Part shown: positions 17,201 through 24,579 of the stretch, piece by piece
Layout: each line of letters starts with the position of its first letter
How positions within the stretch are numbered: the stretch's first letter is position 1
NCBI GenBank assembly: GCA_964424205.1
Contig: CAYRIF010000011.1
Span: forward strand, 1-24,626
Source: CAYRIF01 sp964424205
GTDB lineage: Bacteria > Bacteroidota > Bacteroidia > Cytophagales > Cyclobacteriaceae
DNA: 24,626 nucleotides
Reading direction: 5' to 3'
Notes under the pieces: generated by a model
What the model was told of the DNA's origin: nothing
Databases searched by the model: none
What the model saw: the letters and a program-made list of their open reading frames with translations, nothing else
Translations under genes and position numbers: made by a program

Positions 17201-20200
17201 TGGAAAATATAAGCTTTGAAGGATCAGGAACAAAAACGTTAACGACCAATAACTTGGGAGATAACATTGTTGTAAATGGAGACCTGACAATCGCTAACGG
17301 CGTAACCACCAATGTGGCAAGGAAACTTTCTTTCTTTGGAGCTAACTGGATAAACAATGGAACGTTTGACCACACTTATCATAACTCGGCATACCCAATT
17401 GATTTTACTGGAACGGTAGCGCAAAGTGTGCAGCCCGGTGTAAATAATGATTTTTATGCGGTGGTGTTTAGTAACACAACGGGAACGACTGTCATTGGAC
17501 CAGATGGGTTTAACATAGGGAATGGAGATTTTACGGTTACTGGCATTACAAATTTTGGGAATGCAACGCATCATATCGCTTCCTCAAATTTCTTTACCTC
17601 AACTGGGACTTGGACTACTGATAATGCGAATTTGATTTTTGATAGAAATGGCACGCAGTACATTCCTGGGCTAACAGCACAAGATGTAACCATTGCTACA
17701 GGTGGCAGAAAAGAATTACAAGGTGACTGGAATATTGATGACTTAACTATTGATGCAGGAACTTCATTAGATCCCAAAAACCTAGTGAATAATAAAATAA
17801 CATTAACTGGTAACTGGTTAAATAATGGGTACTTTTATAGAAGAGAAGGTACAGTAGCTTTTGAAAGTAACAATACAGATGCTAAAACCATCACACCTGC
17901 TTTATCTCCTTTCAACAATGTAACATTCAACCAGGCACAGACTTCCAATAGAGTGTATACACTTGCAGCAGATGTTGGGTTCTATGAAGATTTAACGATT
18001 GGGTCTGGCGCAACGCTTAGCCTAGGTGGAAATATCCTAACCTTAGGAAATAACGATGCAGATAATCCGGAAGAAGAACAGCATGTCGTTCAAAGCGGCG
18101 GAACGCTACAAGTAGATGCCGGAGCAGTGCTACAATTTAATTGTAGCGATGATGACAATGACAATGATGATGGATTTGGTGGTGATTATGGCGCGCGTTT
18201 TACCGTGGATAACGGCGGTACACTTTCGGTAGTGGGTACGTCAGGGAGTGCTGCAACGATTACAAGATCGGCAGGGGGTAATAGAATTAGGATGGTTGTG
18301 AATGGCACTTTAGCGGCGAGGTATTACAATATTCAATACCTCACAGATGAAGGGCTTGAGTTAACAAGTTCAGCGACATTGGATGTGACTAATAATTTCT
18401 CGGATGGTACTTGGTTTGGATTAAATCAAGCGACAGGGTCACATAAAAAATATTATTTAAAAATGGATACCGATAATATTGGAGGAGGAGCCGATATCAC
18501 CATTAACAATATTACGTTCAATTTTGACGGTACACCGAATACAAGCTGGCATGTGAATATAGAACGAAATCCTGCATTGACACATGTTGTCAATGTGCAA
18601 GGAACAATTAGCGGCTTGTTGGCAGGTGAATTATATGATGAAGATACCGCAGTGCCTGAGTTAATAATTTGGGATACCCCAACGGATATCACTTGGGTAG
18701 GATCTGTTTCGACAGATTGGTTTGATGGCGCAAACTGGAGTTCAGGAACGGTGCCAACCAATGCACAAAATGCAATCATTCCATTGGGCAGCCCTTATAA
18801 TCCTACCATTGCAGGGTCAATAGATGCTGAAGTAAACGATTTAAAACTTACTACTGGGATTTTGTCTTTGACTGATGGATTAACGTTAAGAGTTACCAAT
18901 GATATGATATTAGGAACAGGTTCAGGTTCACCGGCGCTACTCGTTAAAAATTCAGTGAGTATAATTGAAGTTGCCGGTGGGTGGAGTACAGGGAACGGCG
19001 CCGTTTTTGACCATGGAGACGGAACAGTTGTCTTTAATGCGCCAAGTGCAACTGCGGCTTCTGTAGATCCAAATAATATTATATTTAATAATATTACGTT
19101 TGATAATGGCGGTACGTATAACATTAATAATAACAAGCTAGATGTGGATGGTGATTTCACAATAACGGATGGGATTGTTAATCCGACAGTGGCAAACTAT
19201 ACATTTTATGTCGAAGGTGATTTTGCGAGGAATGTATCCAATGGACAGTTTGATGATGATATTGTTGGAAGGGTAGTATTGGATGGCACAACACAGCTCA
19301 TCTCAAATATGACTTTTCATAATTTAATGGTATCAGGTATCGGTGTGAAATCTACCGCTGGTAATACAACACTAAAAAATACATTAATTATAGAGAATGG
19401 TGCTACATTGAAAGGAGATGGTCCAATAGATATGAACGGGACCGTAACAATAGATGCAGGAGGGGTATTTAACAGTAGCAATCAGACGCACACATTTGGT
19501 GGATGGTTGTGGACTGCCGGTCTGAATTCGCATGCAGGAACTGGAACAGTTGTTTTTGACAGAGCGGGAACGCAGTATATAAGACATCTAGGAGCTGATC
19601 CTGCTGAATTTCATAATTTAGTGTTCAGTGGTACTGCTTCAAAACAACTAGGAGTTACTACAGGAGGTATCAAGTATGATGGAAATGTTAATGTTACAGG
19701 AGACGTAACCATCAATAATTCGATATCAGTATTTTACGCATGGGAATATTTGCTGAATAATACAGCTGGAACAGGGTTGCTTACACTGCAGGCAGGAGAG
19801 TATATTGATGTCAGAGGCGCTGATAATTTTCCAAAAGGATTTGCAAATTATGATTTAGATCCGACAAGTATTACGCGGTACTATGGTACAGATAACCAAA
19901 TCATCGCTGGAGGTATTACTTATGGAAATGTTTACCTATTTTATCCAAATACCAAAAGCTTGGGAGGAAATGTGGACATCAACGGAAATCTATACATATA
20001 CAACGCTACTTTGGACGTTACCGCTAATGATTATGCTATCAACTTGGCGGGTCGTTGGTATAATAATTATGCGATTGAGTATGGCACGTTCAATGCTAGA
20101 AATGGAACGGTGACTTTTGATGGTGGTAATTTCCAATATATACAGATTGGAGCACCAGGTCAAAATGATTTTAACAATGTAACTGTAAACAAATCTGCGG

Positions 20201-23200
20201 ATGAAATAAGAGTTTATACAAACGACATCTTAATTAAAGGAAATTTAAATGCAGTAAACGGAACGTTTAATGGATGGGATAGAACCATTACAATCCAAAA
20301 CAATATGACAGCTTCTGGCACTGGTCAGTTTAAACTAGTAAATACCAATGGAGTTTATTATTTAAATGCACCTTCAGGTACAAAGAGTATTCAAACTAAT
20401 GGATCTGTCATTAGAGGTAAAATGATTATTAATGCGCCAACCGCTACTTATCAATTAGAAGATGACTTGACGGTTCAAGATGATTTCACGTTGGCTGCAG
20501 GTACGTTTACCCAAAATGGTCATAATGCTAATTTAGGATTATGGAGTAATAGTGTGAGTATCTCGGGTGACTATTCGGTGAGTGCTGGCGGAACGCTGAC
20601 TTTGAACTACGGTGTAAATTTAACAGTAAACACAGGAGGAACAATCAGGGTAGTGGGTACACCCTCTAATATTGCTACAGTTACTAGAACAAGAACAATT
20701 GGAAATTACAATTTCACAGTAGCGGGTACAATTCATGCCAAATATTACTCATTTGGTTATATGGGAACAGGTGGTATTTATGTCAATGAAAATGGGAATA
20801 TTGATGCCATCAATAACTTTAGTGAAGGGACATTTACCAATGGTAAATATGGTGGCACCTATTTAAGAATTGAAAACACACAGGATATCACAGGAGCAGG
20901 TAGGATTGAAAACGTGTCCTTTCCGGTTAATCCACTGGGTGGAGCAACAAATGTTTATAAAAACACAAAAACGTCTGGAGACATTGAGATTTATAACGCG
21001 ACAGGTTCTTTTGAAGGGGAGAATTTTGATGAGGATCCATATGATTTAATTACATGGACTTATCCGCCAGAATTAATATGGGCTGGTAAGGTGAGTGATG
21101 TTTGGGGGGATCAAGATAACTGGGTACTTGTAAACCTAAACCCGGCAATGCGAATTCCTAACCTTACTGATAATGTTAGAATTCCTGAGCCTAGTTCATT
21201 GAGGCCTACTTTACCTTTTATCTTGCATCAACCAAAAATTACGGTGGAGGCGGCGCTAGGCCAAACATTAATTGTGGAAACAGCAGCAGAATTAACATTG
21301 GTTGCAACAGATGCTACAAATCCGGTGGATTTAGAATTGGCAGAGACGCTCACGCTAGAGGCAGGTTCAACATTGGTGCTAACGGGTAGTGATGATAGAA
21401 TTTCAGTAGGCGGAGATTGGCTGGCCAATTCTGGCGCATTATTTACAGCAGGCACTGGTTCTACGGTATTGCTAACTGCGGTAAGTGGTAGTGTGAATTT
21501 GGATAACAGCAATAAGTCATTCTATAACTTAGAAATAAATGCCACTGGTAATGTTCAGTTGGCAAATGACTTGACAATAAATAATGATTTAGATATAACA
21601 AGCGGTTCATTTACTTTAGATAACAATGACTTAGTTGTTGGAGGTGATTTGACTAACGCAGGAATGTTGAACGGTAATGGTTCGCATGTGTGGTTGAAAC
21701 CAAATTCAACAGCCACTAAATCATTTACACCTGGCACCGCAACTTTTTATGATTTATCAATTGGTGAGGCAGGAACCATTGTGGATTATGATTTATTGGG
21801 ATCGGATGTAAGCACCAATCATGATTTAACTATTCTATCAGATGCGACACTTAACCTAAATGGCAATGACCTTGCTATAGGAAATGGAACAGCGATTCAA
21901 GAATTGTCCGTCGCAGGAGCATTAACACTAGGAGCAGGAAGAACATTAAAAATGGGGAACAACGCATTTGTAAATGTTGAGACTGGCGGTACGTTTAGGG
22001 TAGTTGGTACATTAGGAAATGTCGCTACTGTTACACATAATGGTAGTGGTTATTATAATATTGACGTGCAGTCGGGGGGTAACTTTGAGGCAGAGTATTA
22101 TGCTTTTTCATACACCAAAGGAAATGGTATTTATTTAAAAAGTGGCGCAAATCTAATGACGAAAAATGTGAATATCACTGACAATCCTCCTGCAGGAGTA
22201 GGAGATGAAGCACTGGCATTTTCATACGGCTCTTTCTCAAATGGTACTGGTACAAGCTATATTAAGTTGGCAAATAACCTAGCAGCTGGTAGTGGTGGCA
22301 TGGGAGTAATCGCTAATGAAGTTACTTTGAATTCGGGCCCTGCCTATAATGTAAGCAGAAAATCTGGCACAAATAATATTAATATGTGGAATTACCAAGG
22401 AACATTTGGTGGTGCAACACATGAAGATGATGATGGGAGTTCAACGACAGGATTTGTAAGATGGTTTATCGAAGGGCTCAATGAATTTGTGGATACTGAT
22501 TCAGATAATCTTTGGAATAACGGCAATAACTGGACTTTAGGAATACCAACTGTTGATCATCGAGTAAGTATCGTGGAAGGAAAAACAGTGATTCTAGGAG
22601 CAACGGCAGATGGACTTGCCAAAAATGTAACGATACAGTCTGGGGCAACTATCGAGATAGATAATGCGTATAACCTAACTGTAAATGGTGATTTTACCAT
22701 TCAACCTGACGACGGCACCAATGGACTGGCAACTTTAACAATACAAGATGGTAGTGCTTCGAACATCGCAGTAGCAGGTTCTTGGATAAATGCTGGGACA
22801 TTTAATCCGGGAAATTCCGGAACGGTTACCTTCACTAACCCATTGGGTAATGTGACAATCGCTTCAGGTGGACAGGCATTTAATAATTTAACTATTGATG
22901 ATAGTGATGGAGGAACTGATGGCGTTGTGTCCAACACTGATTTGCTGAAAGTGAATAATGACTTGACCGTCGTAGATGGTACGTTTAGTCCAAGTGCTAA
23001 TGTAAACATTGGTGGAGATTGGTCAATTCAAAATACAGGACTGTTTTTAGGAAATACGTCAAATGTTACGTTTGATGGTGGCGCACAAAACATATCAGTG
23101 AATACTGGAGCAGGTAATAATTGCTTTTACGATGTTACTTTTGGAGGAAATATCGGTAGCATAAAAACTTTGTTAACTGATATTTGTGTTGATAACGATT

Positions 23201-24525
23201 TAGTGATAACTAGAACATTGACGACAGGCGTATTTAACATCGACCTGAAAGGTGATTGGAACAATGCGGGTACTTTTAGCTCTACCGGATCATTGAGATT
23301 GACAGGTAGCGATGCGCAATTCTTAACTGGATTTGGTACACAGCAGTTTTATAATCTAGAAATTAATAATTCGAATCCTGCGTTACTTGATATTACACTG
23401 GGTAGAGATGTGGAAGTTACCAACTTGATGACTTTTACCCAAGGAATTGTGCAAACAACAACCTCAGAACTAATTACTTTCCTTGCAGGATCAAGTACGA
23501 CATTGAATGCAACAAGTTATGTGTCAGGACCTGTTGTAAAAGTAGGGAATACGGCTTTTGTTTTTCCGCTTGGAAAAACAACTACTTATGCAAGACTAGG
23601 AATAAGTGCAACACCAAGTGCTGCCAATAGTTACCGAGTAGAATACTTTGATGGGGCTCCAATAAACCCAGGGACAGGTTTTGTGACTGGGCTGAACCAT
23701 GTGACTAACATTGAATATTGGGATGTTCATCAGGTGGTGGGTACACAAACGCCGTTTATGACGCTTTATTGGGAGGATGCTACAAGAAGTGGTATAGCTG
23801 ATATGGCAGACTTAAGAGTGGCGCACTGGACAGGAGCAACTTGGGAAAATCTAGGTGGAACAGGAATAGATGCTGGTTCAGGAAAAGGAAGTATTTTAGC
23901 AACTGTTAAGCCTGGGTCATTAAGCCCTGTAACCTTTGGATCGGTGGGTGGAACTAATCCACTGCCTGTTGAGTTGGTGCGCTTCACTGCTGAGGAAGTC
24001 GAGGGTGATGTTTTGCTTGATTGGTCAACAGCTTCAGAAATCGACAATGATTTCTTTGAAATTCAACGTTCTGAAAATGGTAAAGACTTTGAAGCGATAG
24101 GTACGGTAGTAGGTAATGGTACCACTAATGAATTAATTGAGTATGACTTTACAGATACCAATCCACTGTACGGCGTATCTTATTATAGACTTAGACAGGT
24201 AGATTTTGATGGTGCCTTTGAGTACTCTCAAGTTGTTTCAGTAAATATAACTGGAGCTGGAAATCAAATCACTGCTTCGGTATATCCTAATCCTACAACG
24301 GAAGATGATGTGCGGTTAAGCGTTCGAACTACCAACACTGAGAATAAAATCAAAGTGAAATTGTATGACATGTTTGGCAAGGTATATATGAGTGAAGTGT
24401 ATGAACCATCATACTTCAGTACAGATCGTAAAATCAAACCTAACAAATCATTAGACAGCGGGTTGTATATATTTATTATAGAACAAGCGGGTCAGAAATT
24501 CACTAAGAAAGTGATTATAAAATAG
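11224..24525 (+). CDS. Giant T9SS-secreted beta-strand-repeat surface protein, 4433 aa
   Basis: This is probably a very long surface adhesin or fibre. It opens with the signal peptide MRRLLLLISFLIASVSAFSQ and an N-terminal GDFSTITWD ... DGHTVSLD module. About 4,000 residues of Gly/Asn/Thr-rich beta-strand repeats follow. The tail has an FPLGK module (about 4098-4239), a PLPVEL/FnIII-like module (4246-4349) and a T9SS type-A sorting domain (YPNP at 4354-4357 to the end). The repeats are nested: a W-anchored unit of about 77 aa, an NFP element of about 40-48 aa (four copies), and a 163-183 aa cassette (four copies). Only about five Cys were seen, as expected for extracellular proteins. No enzyme motif was found. 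The repeats suggest a right-handed beta-solenoid (inference). The start is ATG 11224; no frameshift or stop interrupts it. Adhesion, gliding or matrix function remain open. Confidence 0.93.
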   Translation: MRRLLLLISFLIASVSAFSQNTYYSQGSGDFSTITWDTNPGGGGTTATFPADYDGTNNDHTFIVQDGHTVSLDVNINVGELTVGGGVSGIFNIKNGAKTVVINGNVTILSGASFNIQNDNGDTHSLTFYGDLTIAGTFDLTNGTSVGNLVVDGTSTTVISGTGTNNFNHVTFQGGKNRIVTSNLNIDGNLIIDAINTEVITSSNHTVAGNFTVSNSAKLTESGGYIHFDGTAQTLSLTGGTAAFYQPRFGGTGTKTIVGDLVATSLTYVFQNAKITSTDGNHRLQGMIVYNAAVDAVNFVKTTTATLTWTGGTIYYDDPANLAENGTVRLGTTDVIVAGSCWIQTGDNLIVDGDVTLESGYLVINGNGTDDAQLTDNSGTHTFTTKTGTNFYIRGNDNFPTTFANYSFNQNSWTRYDRDYDQTVRGSIGGRVVNYGNLLMSQADGSAVAANTKTLAAGESIDVEGTFALSNGVGVVFNGIASHNFAGNITIDDASVFSATQSTIILDAIDKNQYMQGNGATYIFNSLIIKNGGVPTKIRSVNIDANVNLISVGASVSKFEVTNVGGSAANYLIVDIDDNIIQAILPPGTTSFNLGDNVKLYTSSATEFQVGFDVVNIDPLSTVRFDRAGNQAIPGGFDYGTIDLANSGFKTPVAAMTVKGEVNRVWGTPVFRTGTGLNHQVEGDWAMSLNSTTSATANNDGKIIFNGADQTISASHFNSVEFAGTGTKMSNGFFDIVNDFIISANVTVDADNQGIELGRDWNVTAGTFTQTIGTTKFNGTGPQNITTTASSEFGRVQIDGGAGRTFNANSDIAIALDFEFGSGKNAIFNLNDHTVSVKRNWYMRNGTTFNAGVGKVLFNGDTDQAIYNQDANVNYFDIEFTGIGIKRAYYNLFDINGDVVIASGTTFETSYPMELFGNWDNQGTFIHHTTLTLDGNNQSVSASNFHDLHCAGTGTKTLGGNISLSGVMQIYNGVTLDVSASNYNISVDENWLNYGVFLPHQGTVTFIGAGAYIRSLNGTSADKQFYNIVSNLNANSYLILDNDESVGSRLDVLNDLTINSGYFRFNRVYNHANRIDVYVGGSFNNTGGQLNYNNGTAPYSKVIFNATSGTHTIQMGDGNDERAIEIDAAGATYNLTGGIDMITNANSLFDLKAGILNLSGFSAKMGRGTNQMSGGTLNVDDGSIFAIHENATFTVSGGDFKLVSSDPANPANMTVKGDAYYNFNMTGGTFYATNFTVSNTQGDGINLSGTAVIDGTNDLDNGTFTNGTGNAYLTLNGVALGTKSAGGVVFNAGPTFNVSSQGATTGSIEFIVAGGTLAGAAFEDDDGAAATGNVRWTYVPGFNWTGAVSNDWHTAGNWSNTTGNGHTIPQSDDIVYIDSNNLSGLAFTTANISAAAQAQRINIQGAGMTLNLLAAGAVLDVTDNVTVFSGNTLTLTNADNQINVGGSWSNAGTFNEGTGTIEFNGTSGSHAITTKGSGDPFYNLSINGNGATYTIGSRIDVTNSMSITDGTLDASSGQDIYIYGDWTVNGGVFNAGNGRVYFDKAGNQSIAGGTFYELYIGNNSGDSGIKSVTSNIAVAGQLRIHPGTVLDGTTNTIYIGGNWVNYVGPAGFTQTGTGTVNFNGATQYIGNAGLETIFNNLSFQGTGGKYIRKNVTINGDLSIISNLVTVDIADGFTVTGAGTNNFYMTGGWLRLRGEDNFPKSFENVELTGGFTDYYRSDVQTITSTTYYNLYIRRLSDGGPVDKTLAGDIDVKGYIYLGRNDADGSVLRVAGNTITLTGNFYLRSLATVDWANGKIIHNGTWWGIDPDFTTFHDMELRGTGQKRQYSNLTVTGDLLIADGVGLNMREFTMNGAGGKTMTMEENTYLYSNTPAVSSAAFPVGFGTYTLHETSDTRLYGTADQTIYTTPQYGNLRIYTNGGNATLDGNLTVNGYLYGSLNTTALLDAGFDMELNGKDNHFYKYTPTAGTTITMKGNQDQRLITLLSAISPLTLENISFEGSGTKTLTTNNLGDNIVVNGDLTIANGVTTNVARKLSFFGANWINNGTFDHTYHNSAYPIDFTGTVAQSVQPGVNNDFYAVVFSNTTGTTVIGPDGFNIGNGDFTVTGITNFGNATHHIASSNFFTSTGTWTTDNANLIFDRNGTQYIPGLTAQDVTIATGGRKELQGDWNIDDLTIDAGTSLDPKNLVNNKITLTGNWLNNGYFYRREGTVAFESNNTDAKTITPALSPFNNVTFNQAQTSNRVYTLAADVGFYEDLTIGSGATLSLGGNILTLGNNDADNPEEEQHVVQSGGTLQVDAGAVLQFNCSDDDNDNDDGFGGDYGARFTVDNGGTLSVVGTSGSAATITRSAGGNRIRMVVNGTLAARYYNIQYLTDEGLELTSSATLDVTNNFSDGTWFGLNQATGSHKKYYLKMDTDNIGGGADITINNITFNFDGTPNTSWHVNIERNPALTHVVNVQGTISGLLAGELYDEDTAVPELIIWDTPTDITWVGSVSTDWFDGANWSSGTVPTNAQNAIIPLGSPYNPTIAGSIDAEVNDLKLTTGILSLTDGLTLRVTNDMILGTGSGSPALLVKNSVSIIEVAGGWSTGNGAVFDHGDGTVVFNAPSATAASVDPNNIIFNNITFDNGGTYNINNNKLDVDGDFTITDGIVNPTVANYTFYVEGDFARNVSNGQFDDDIVGRVVLDGTTQLISNMTFHNLMVSGIGVKSTAGNTTLKNTLIIENGATLKGDGPIDMNGTVTIDAGGVFNSSNQTHTFGGWLWTAGLNSHAGTGTVVFDRAGTQYIRHLGADPAEFHNLVFSGTASKQLGVTTGGIKYDGNVNVTGDVTINNSISVFYAWEYLLNNTAGTGLLTLQAGEYIDVRGADNFPKGFANYDLDPTSITRYYGTDNQIIAGGITYGNVYLFYPNTKSLGGNVDINGNLYIYNATLDVTANDYAINLAGRWYNNYAIEYGTFNARNGTVTFDGGNFQYIQIGAPGQNDFNNVTVNKSADEIRVYTNDILIKGNLNAVNGTFNGWDRTITIQNNMTASGTGQFKLVNTNGVYYLNAPSGTKSIQTNGSVIRGKMIINAPTATYQLEDDLTVQDDFTLAAGTFTQNGHNANLGLWSNSVSISGDYSVSAGGTLTLNYGVNLTVNTGGTIRVVGTPSNIATVTRTRTIGNYNFTVAGTIHAKYYSFGYMGTGGIYVNENGNIDAINNFSEGTFTNGKYGGTYLRIENTQDITGAGRIENVSFPVNPLGGATNVYKNTKTSGDIEIYNATGSFEGENFDEDPYDLITWTYPPELIWAGKVSDVWGDQDNWVLVNLNPAMRIPNLTDNVRIPEPSSLRPTLPFILHQPKITVEAALGQTLIVETAAELTLVATDATNPVDLELAETLTLEAGSTLVLTGSDDRISVGGDWLANSGALFTAGTGSTVLLTAVSGSVNLDNSNKSFYNLEINATGNVQLANDLTINNDLDITSGSFTLDNNDLVVGGDLTNAGMLNGNGSHVWLKPNSTATKSFTPGTATFYDLSIGEAGTIVDYDLLGSDVSTNHDLTILSDATLNLNGNDLAIGNGTAIQELSVAGALTLGAGRTLKMGNNAFVNVETGGTFRVVGTLGNVATVTHNGSGYYNIDVQSGGNFEAEYYAFSYTKGNGIYLKSGANLMTKNVNITDNPPAGVGDEALAFSYGSFSNGTGTSYIKLANNLAAGSGGMGVIANEVTLNSGPAYNVSRKSGTNNINMWNYQGTFGGATHEDDDGSSTTGFVRWFIEGLNEFVDTDSDNLWNNGNNWTLGIPTVDHRVSIVEGKTVILGATADGLAKNVTIQSGATIEIDNAYNLTVNGDFTIQPDDGTNGLATLTIQDGSASNIAVAGSWINAGTFNPGNSGTVTFTNPLGNVTIASGGQAFNNLTIDDSDGGTDGVVSNTDLLKVNNDLTVVDGTFSPSANVNIGGDWSIQNTGLFLGNTSNVTFDGGAQNISVNTGAGNNCFYDVTFGGNIGSIKTLLTDICVDNDLVITRTLTTGVFNIDLKGDWNNAGTFSSTGSLRLTGSDAQFLTGFGTQQFYNLEINNSNPALLDITLGRDVEVTNLMTFTQGIVQTTTSELITFLAGSSTTLNATSYVSGPVVKVGNTAFVFPLGKTTTYARLGISATPSAANSYRVEYFDGAPINPGTGFVTGLNHVTNIEYWDVHQVVGTQTPFMTLYWEDATRSGIADMADLRVAHWTGATWENLGGTGIDAGSGKGSILATVKPGSLSPVTFGSVGGTNPLPVELVRFTAEEVEGDVLLDWSTASEIDNDFFEIQRSENGKDFEAIGTVVGNGTTNELIEYDFTDTNPLYGVSYYRLRQVDFDGAFEYSQVVSVNITGAGNQITASVYPNPTTEDDVRLSVRTTNTENKIKVKLYDMFGKVYMSEVYEPSYFSTDRKIKPNKSLDSGLYIFIIEQAGQKFTKKVIIK
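12403..12540 (+). repeat. NFP element, copy 1 (aa 394-439)
   Basis: Starts RGNDNFPTTFANYSF and ends NYGNLL. A DQTV strand lies in the middle. This copy is longer than the others between the QT strand and the YGNL end. Confidence 0.65.
13276..14472 (+). repeat. Tandem W-anchored repeat units of about 77 aa
   Basis: Anchor tryptophans (G/R/E-D/N-W) fall at residues 685, 761, 841, 919 and 991, and the same position is F at 1083. Spacings are 76, 80, 78, 72 and 92. Within a unit the order is: W, then NxGTF-like, a GTV/KxxFNG strand, Q-T/S-I, F-x-x-(L/V/I)-x-F-x-GTGTK, a NGD(L/V)xI strand, then the next anchor. Further anchors at 1448, 1526 and 1603 (spacings 78 and 77) show the same period elsewhere. 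Confidence 0.7.
14812..15300 (+). repeat. Long cassette, copy 1 (aa 1197-1359)
   Basis: Order: GGDFKLV, strand region, DNGTFTNGTG, VVFNAGPTFNV, FEDDDGAAATGNVRW, then W-TGAVSNDW ... GNWS. The 163-residue block matches copies 2-4 in element order. It is the most diverged copy in its first third. Confidence 0.7.
16309..16428 (+). repeat. NFP element, copy 2 (aa 1696-1735)
   Basis: Starts RGEDNFPKSFENVEL, continues YYRSDVQTI and ends YYNLYI. It is the shortest of the four copies, at 40 residues. Confidence 0.65.
16831..16974 (+). repeat. NFP element, copy 3, diverged (aa 1870-1917)
   Basis: The RG-x-DNFP start is replaced by SSAAFPVGFGTYTL, while RLYGTADQTI and QYGNLRIY are kept. Its end aligns well with the other copies, so it is counted as a diverged copy. 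Confidence 0.5.
18145..18192 (+). other. Asp/Asn-rich patch in the giant protein (aa 2308-2323)
   Basis: SDDDNDNDDGFGGDYG follows a rare Cys. Such acidic loops may bind Ca2+, but no canonical EF-hand or RTX nonapeptide is present, so binding is only inferred. Confidence 0.5.
18214..18741 (+). repeat. Long cassette, copy 2 (aa 2331-2506)
   Basis: Order: GGTLSVVGTSG, ATITR, ARYYNIQY, NNFSDGTW, INNITFN, LYDEDT, then W-VGSVSTDW ... ANWSSGTVP. The acidic DED element is shorter than in copies 1 and 4 (176 residues in all). Confidence 0.75.
19813..19938 (+). repeat. NFP element, copy 4 (aa 2864-2905)
   Basis: Starts RGADNFPKGFANYDL, continues RYYGTDNQII and ends YGNVYL. It is the clearest match to copy 1 at the start and to copy 3 in the RYYGTDNQ region. 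Confidence 0.65.
20635..21123 (+). repeat. Long cassette, copy 3 (aa 3138-3300)
   Basis: Order: GGTIRVVGTPSNIATVTR, AKYYSFGY, NNFSEGTFTNG, IENVSFP, NFDEDPYD, then W-AGKVSDVWGDQDNW. Same length as copy 1 (163 residues) and close to copy 4 in the first part. Confidence 0.8.
21985..22533 (+). repeat. Long cassette, copy 4 (aa 3588-3770)
   Basis: Order: GGTFRVVGTLGNVATVTH, AEYYAFSY, a local insertion, YGSFSNGTG, AGPxYNV-like strand (GPAYNVSR), HEDDDGSSTTGFVRW, then DNLWNNGNNW. The extra 20 or so residues lie before YGSFSNG, making this the longest copy (183 residues). Confidence 0.8.
23515..23940 (+). other. FPLGK module near the C-terminus (aa 4098-4239)
   Basis: SYVSGPVVKVG, then FVFPLGK and YARLGIS, then EYWDVHQV and a tail ending SPVTFGS. 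Modules of this style precede the PLPVEL segment in many large T9SS cargo proteins (general knowledge). Function unknown. Confidence 0.55.
23959..24270 (+). other. PLPVEL/FnIII-like stalk module (aa 4246-4349)
   Basis: PLPVELVRFTAEE, VLLDWSTASEIDNDFFEIQR and SYYRLRQVDFDG are typical of the beta-sandwich placed directly before T9SS sorting domains. Confidence 0.75.
24283..24525 (+). other. T9SS type-A sorting domain (aa 4354-4433)
   Basis: Begins YPNPTTEDDVRL, has KLYDMFGKVY and SGLYIFII in order, and ends with the basic KFTKKVIIK. This 80-residue domain directs export across the outer membrane by T9SS and removal or attachment at the surface. Confidence 0.9.
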
Positions 24526-24545
24526 GAATAAAGCAAATTAGTTAA

Positions 24546-24579
24546 ATTAAAGAGCCAAGTGTTGCACTGGCTCTTTAAT
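24546..24579 (+). terminator. Intrinsic terminator of the giant gene
   Basis: ATTAAAGAGCCA (24546-24557) and TGGCTCTTTAAT (24568-24579) form a perfect 12-bp stem that can extend as GTG/CAC inside with a bulged A. It starts 21 nt after the stop. The A/T flanks could let it work in both directions. Confidence 0.75.

Noticed and set aside
11379..24446. Many minus-strand open frames of 60-121 codons across the right half
   Set aside because: They are shadows of the repetitive giant gene; their Ser/Pro/Val-rich content mirrors its Gly/Asn/Thr codons.
11224..24525. Giant protein as a two-partner-secretion or autotransporter adhesin
   Set aside because: No TPS domain at the N-terminus and no beta-barrel at the C-terminus; the end is a T9SS sorting domain.
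11224..24525. CRISPR or DNA-level tandem array in the repeat-rich right half
   Set aside because: Repeats are at the protein level and diverged in DNA; no fixed-length identical repeats with spacers were seen.
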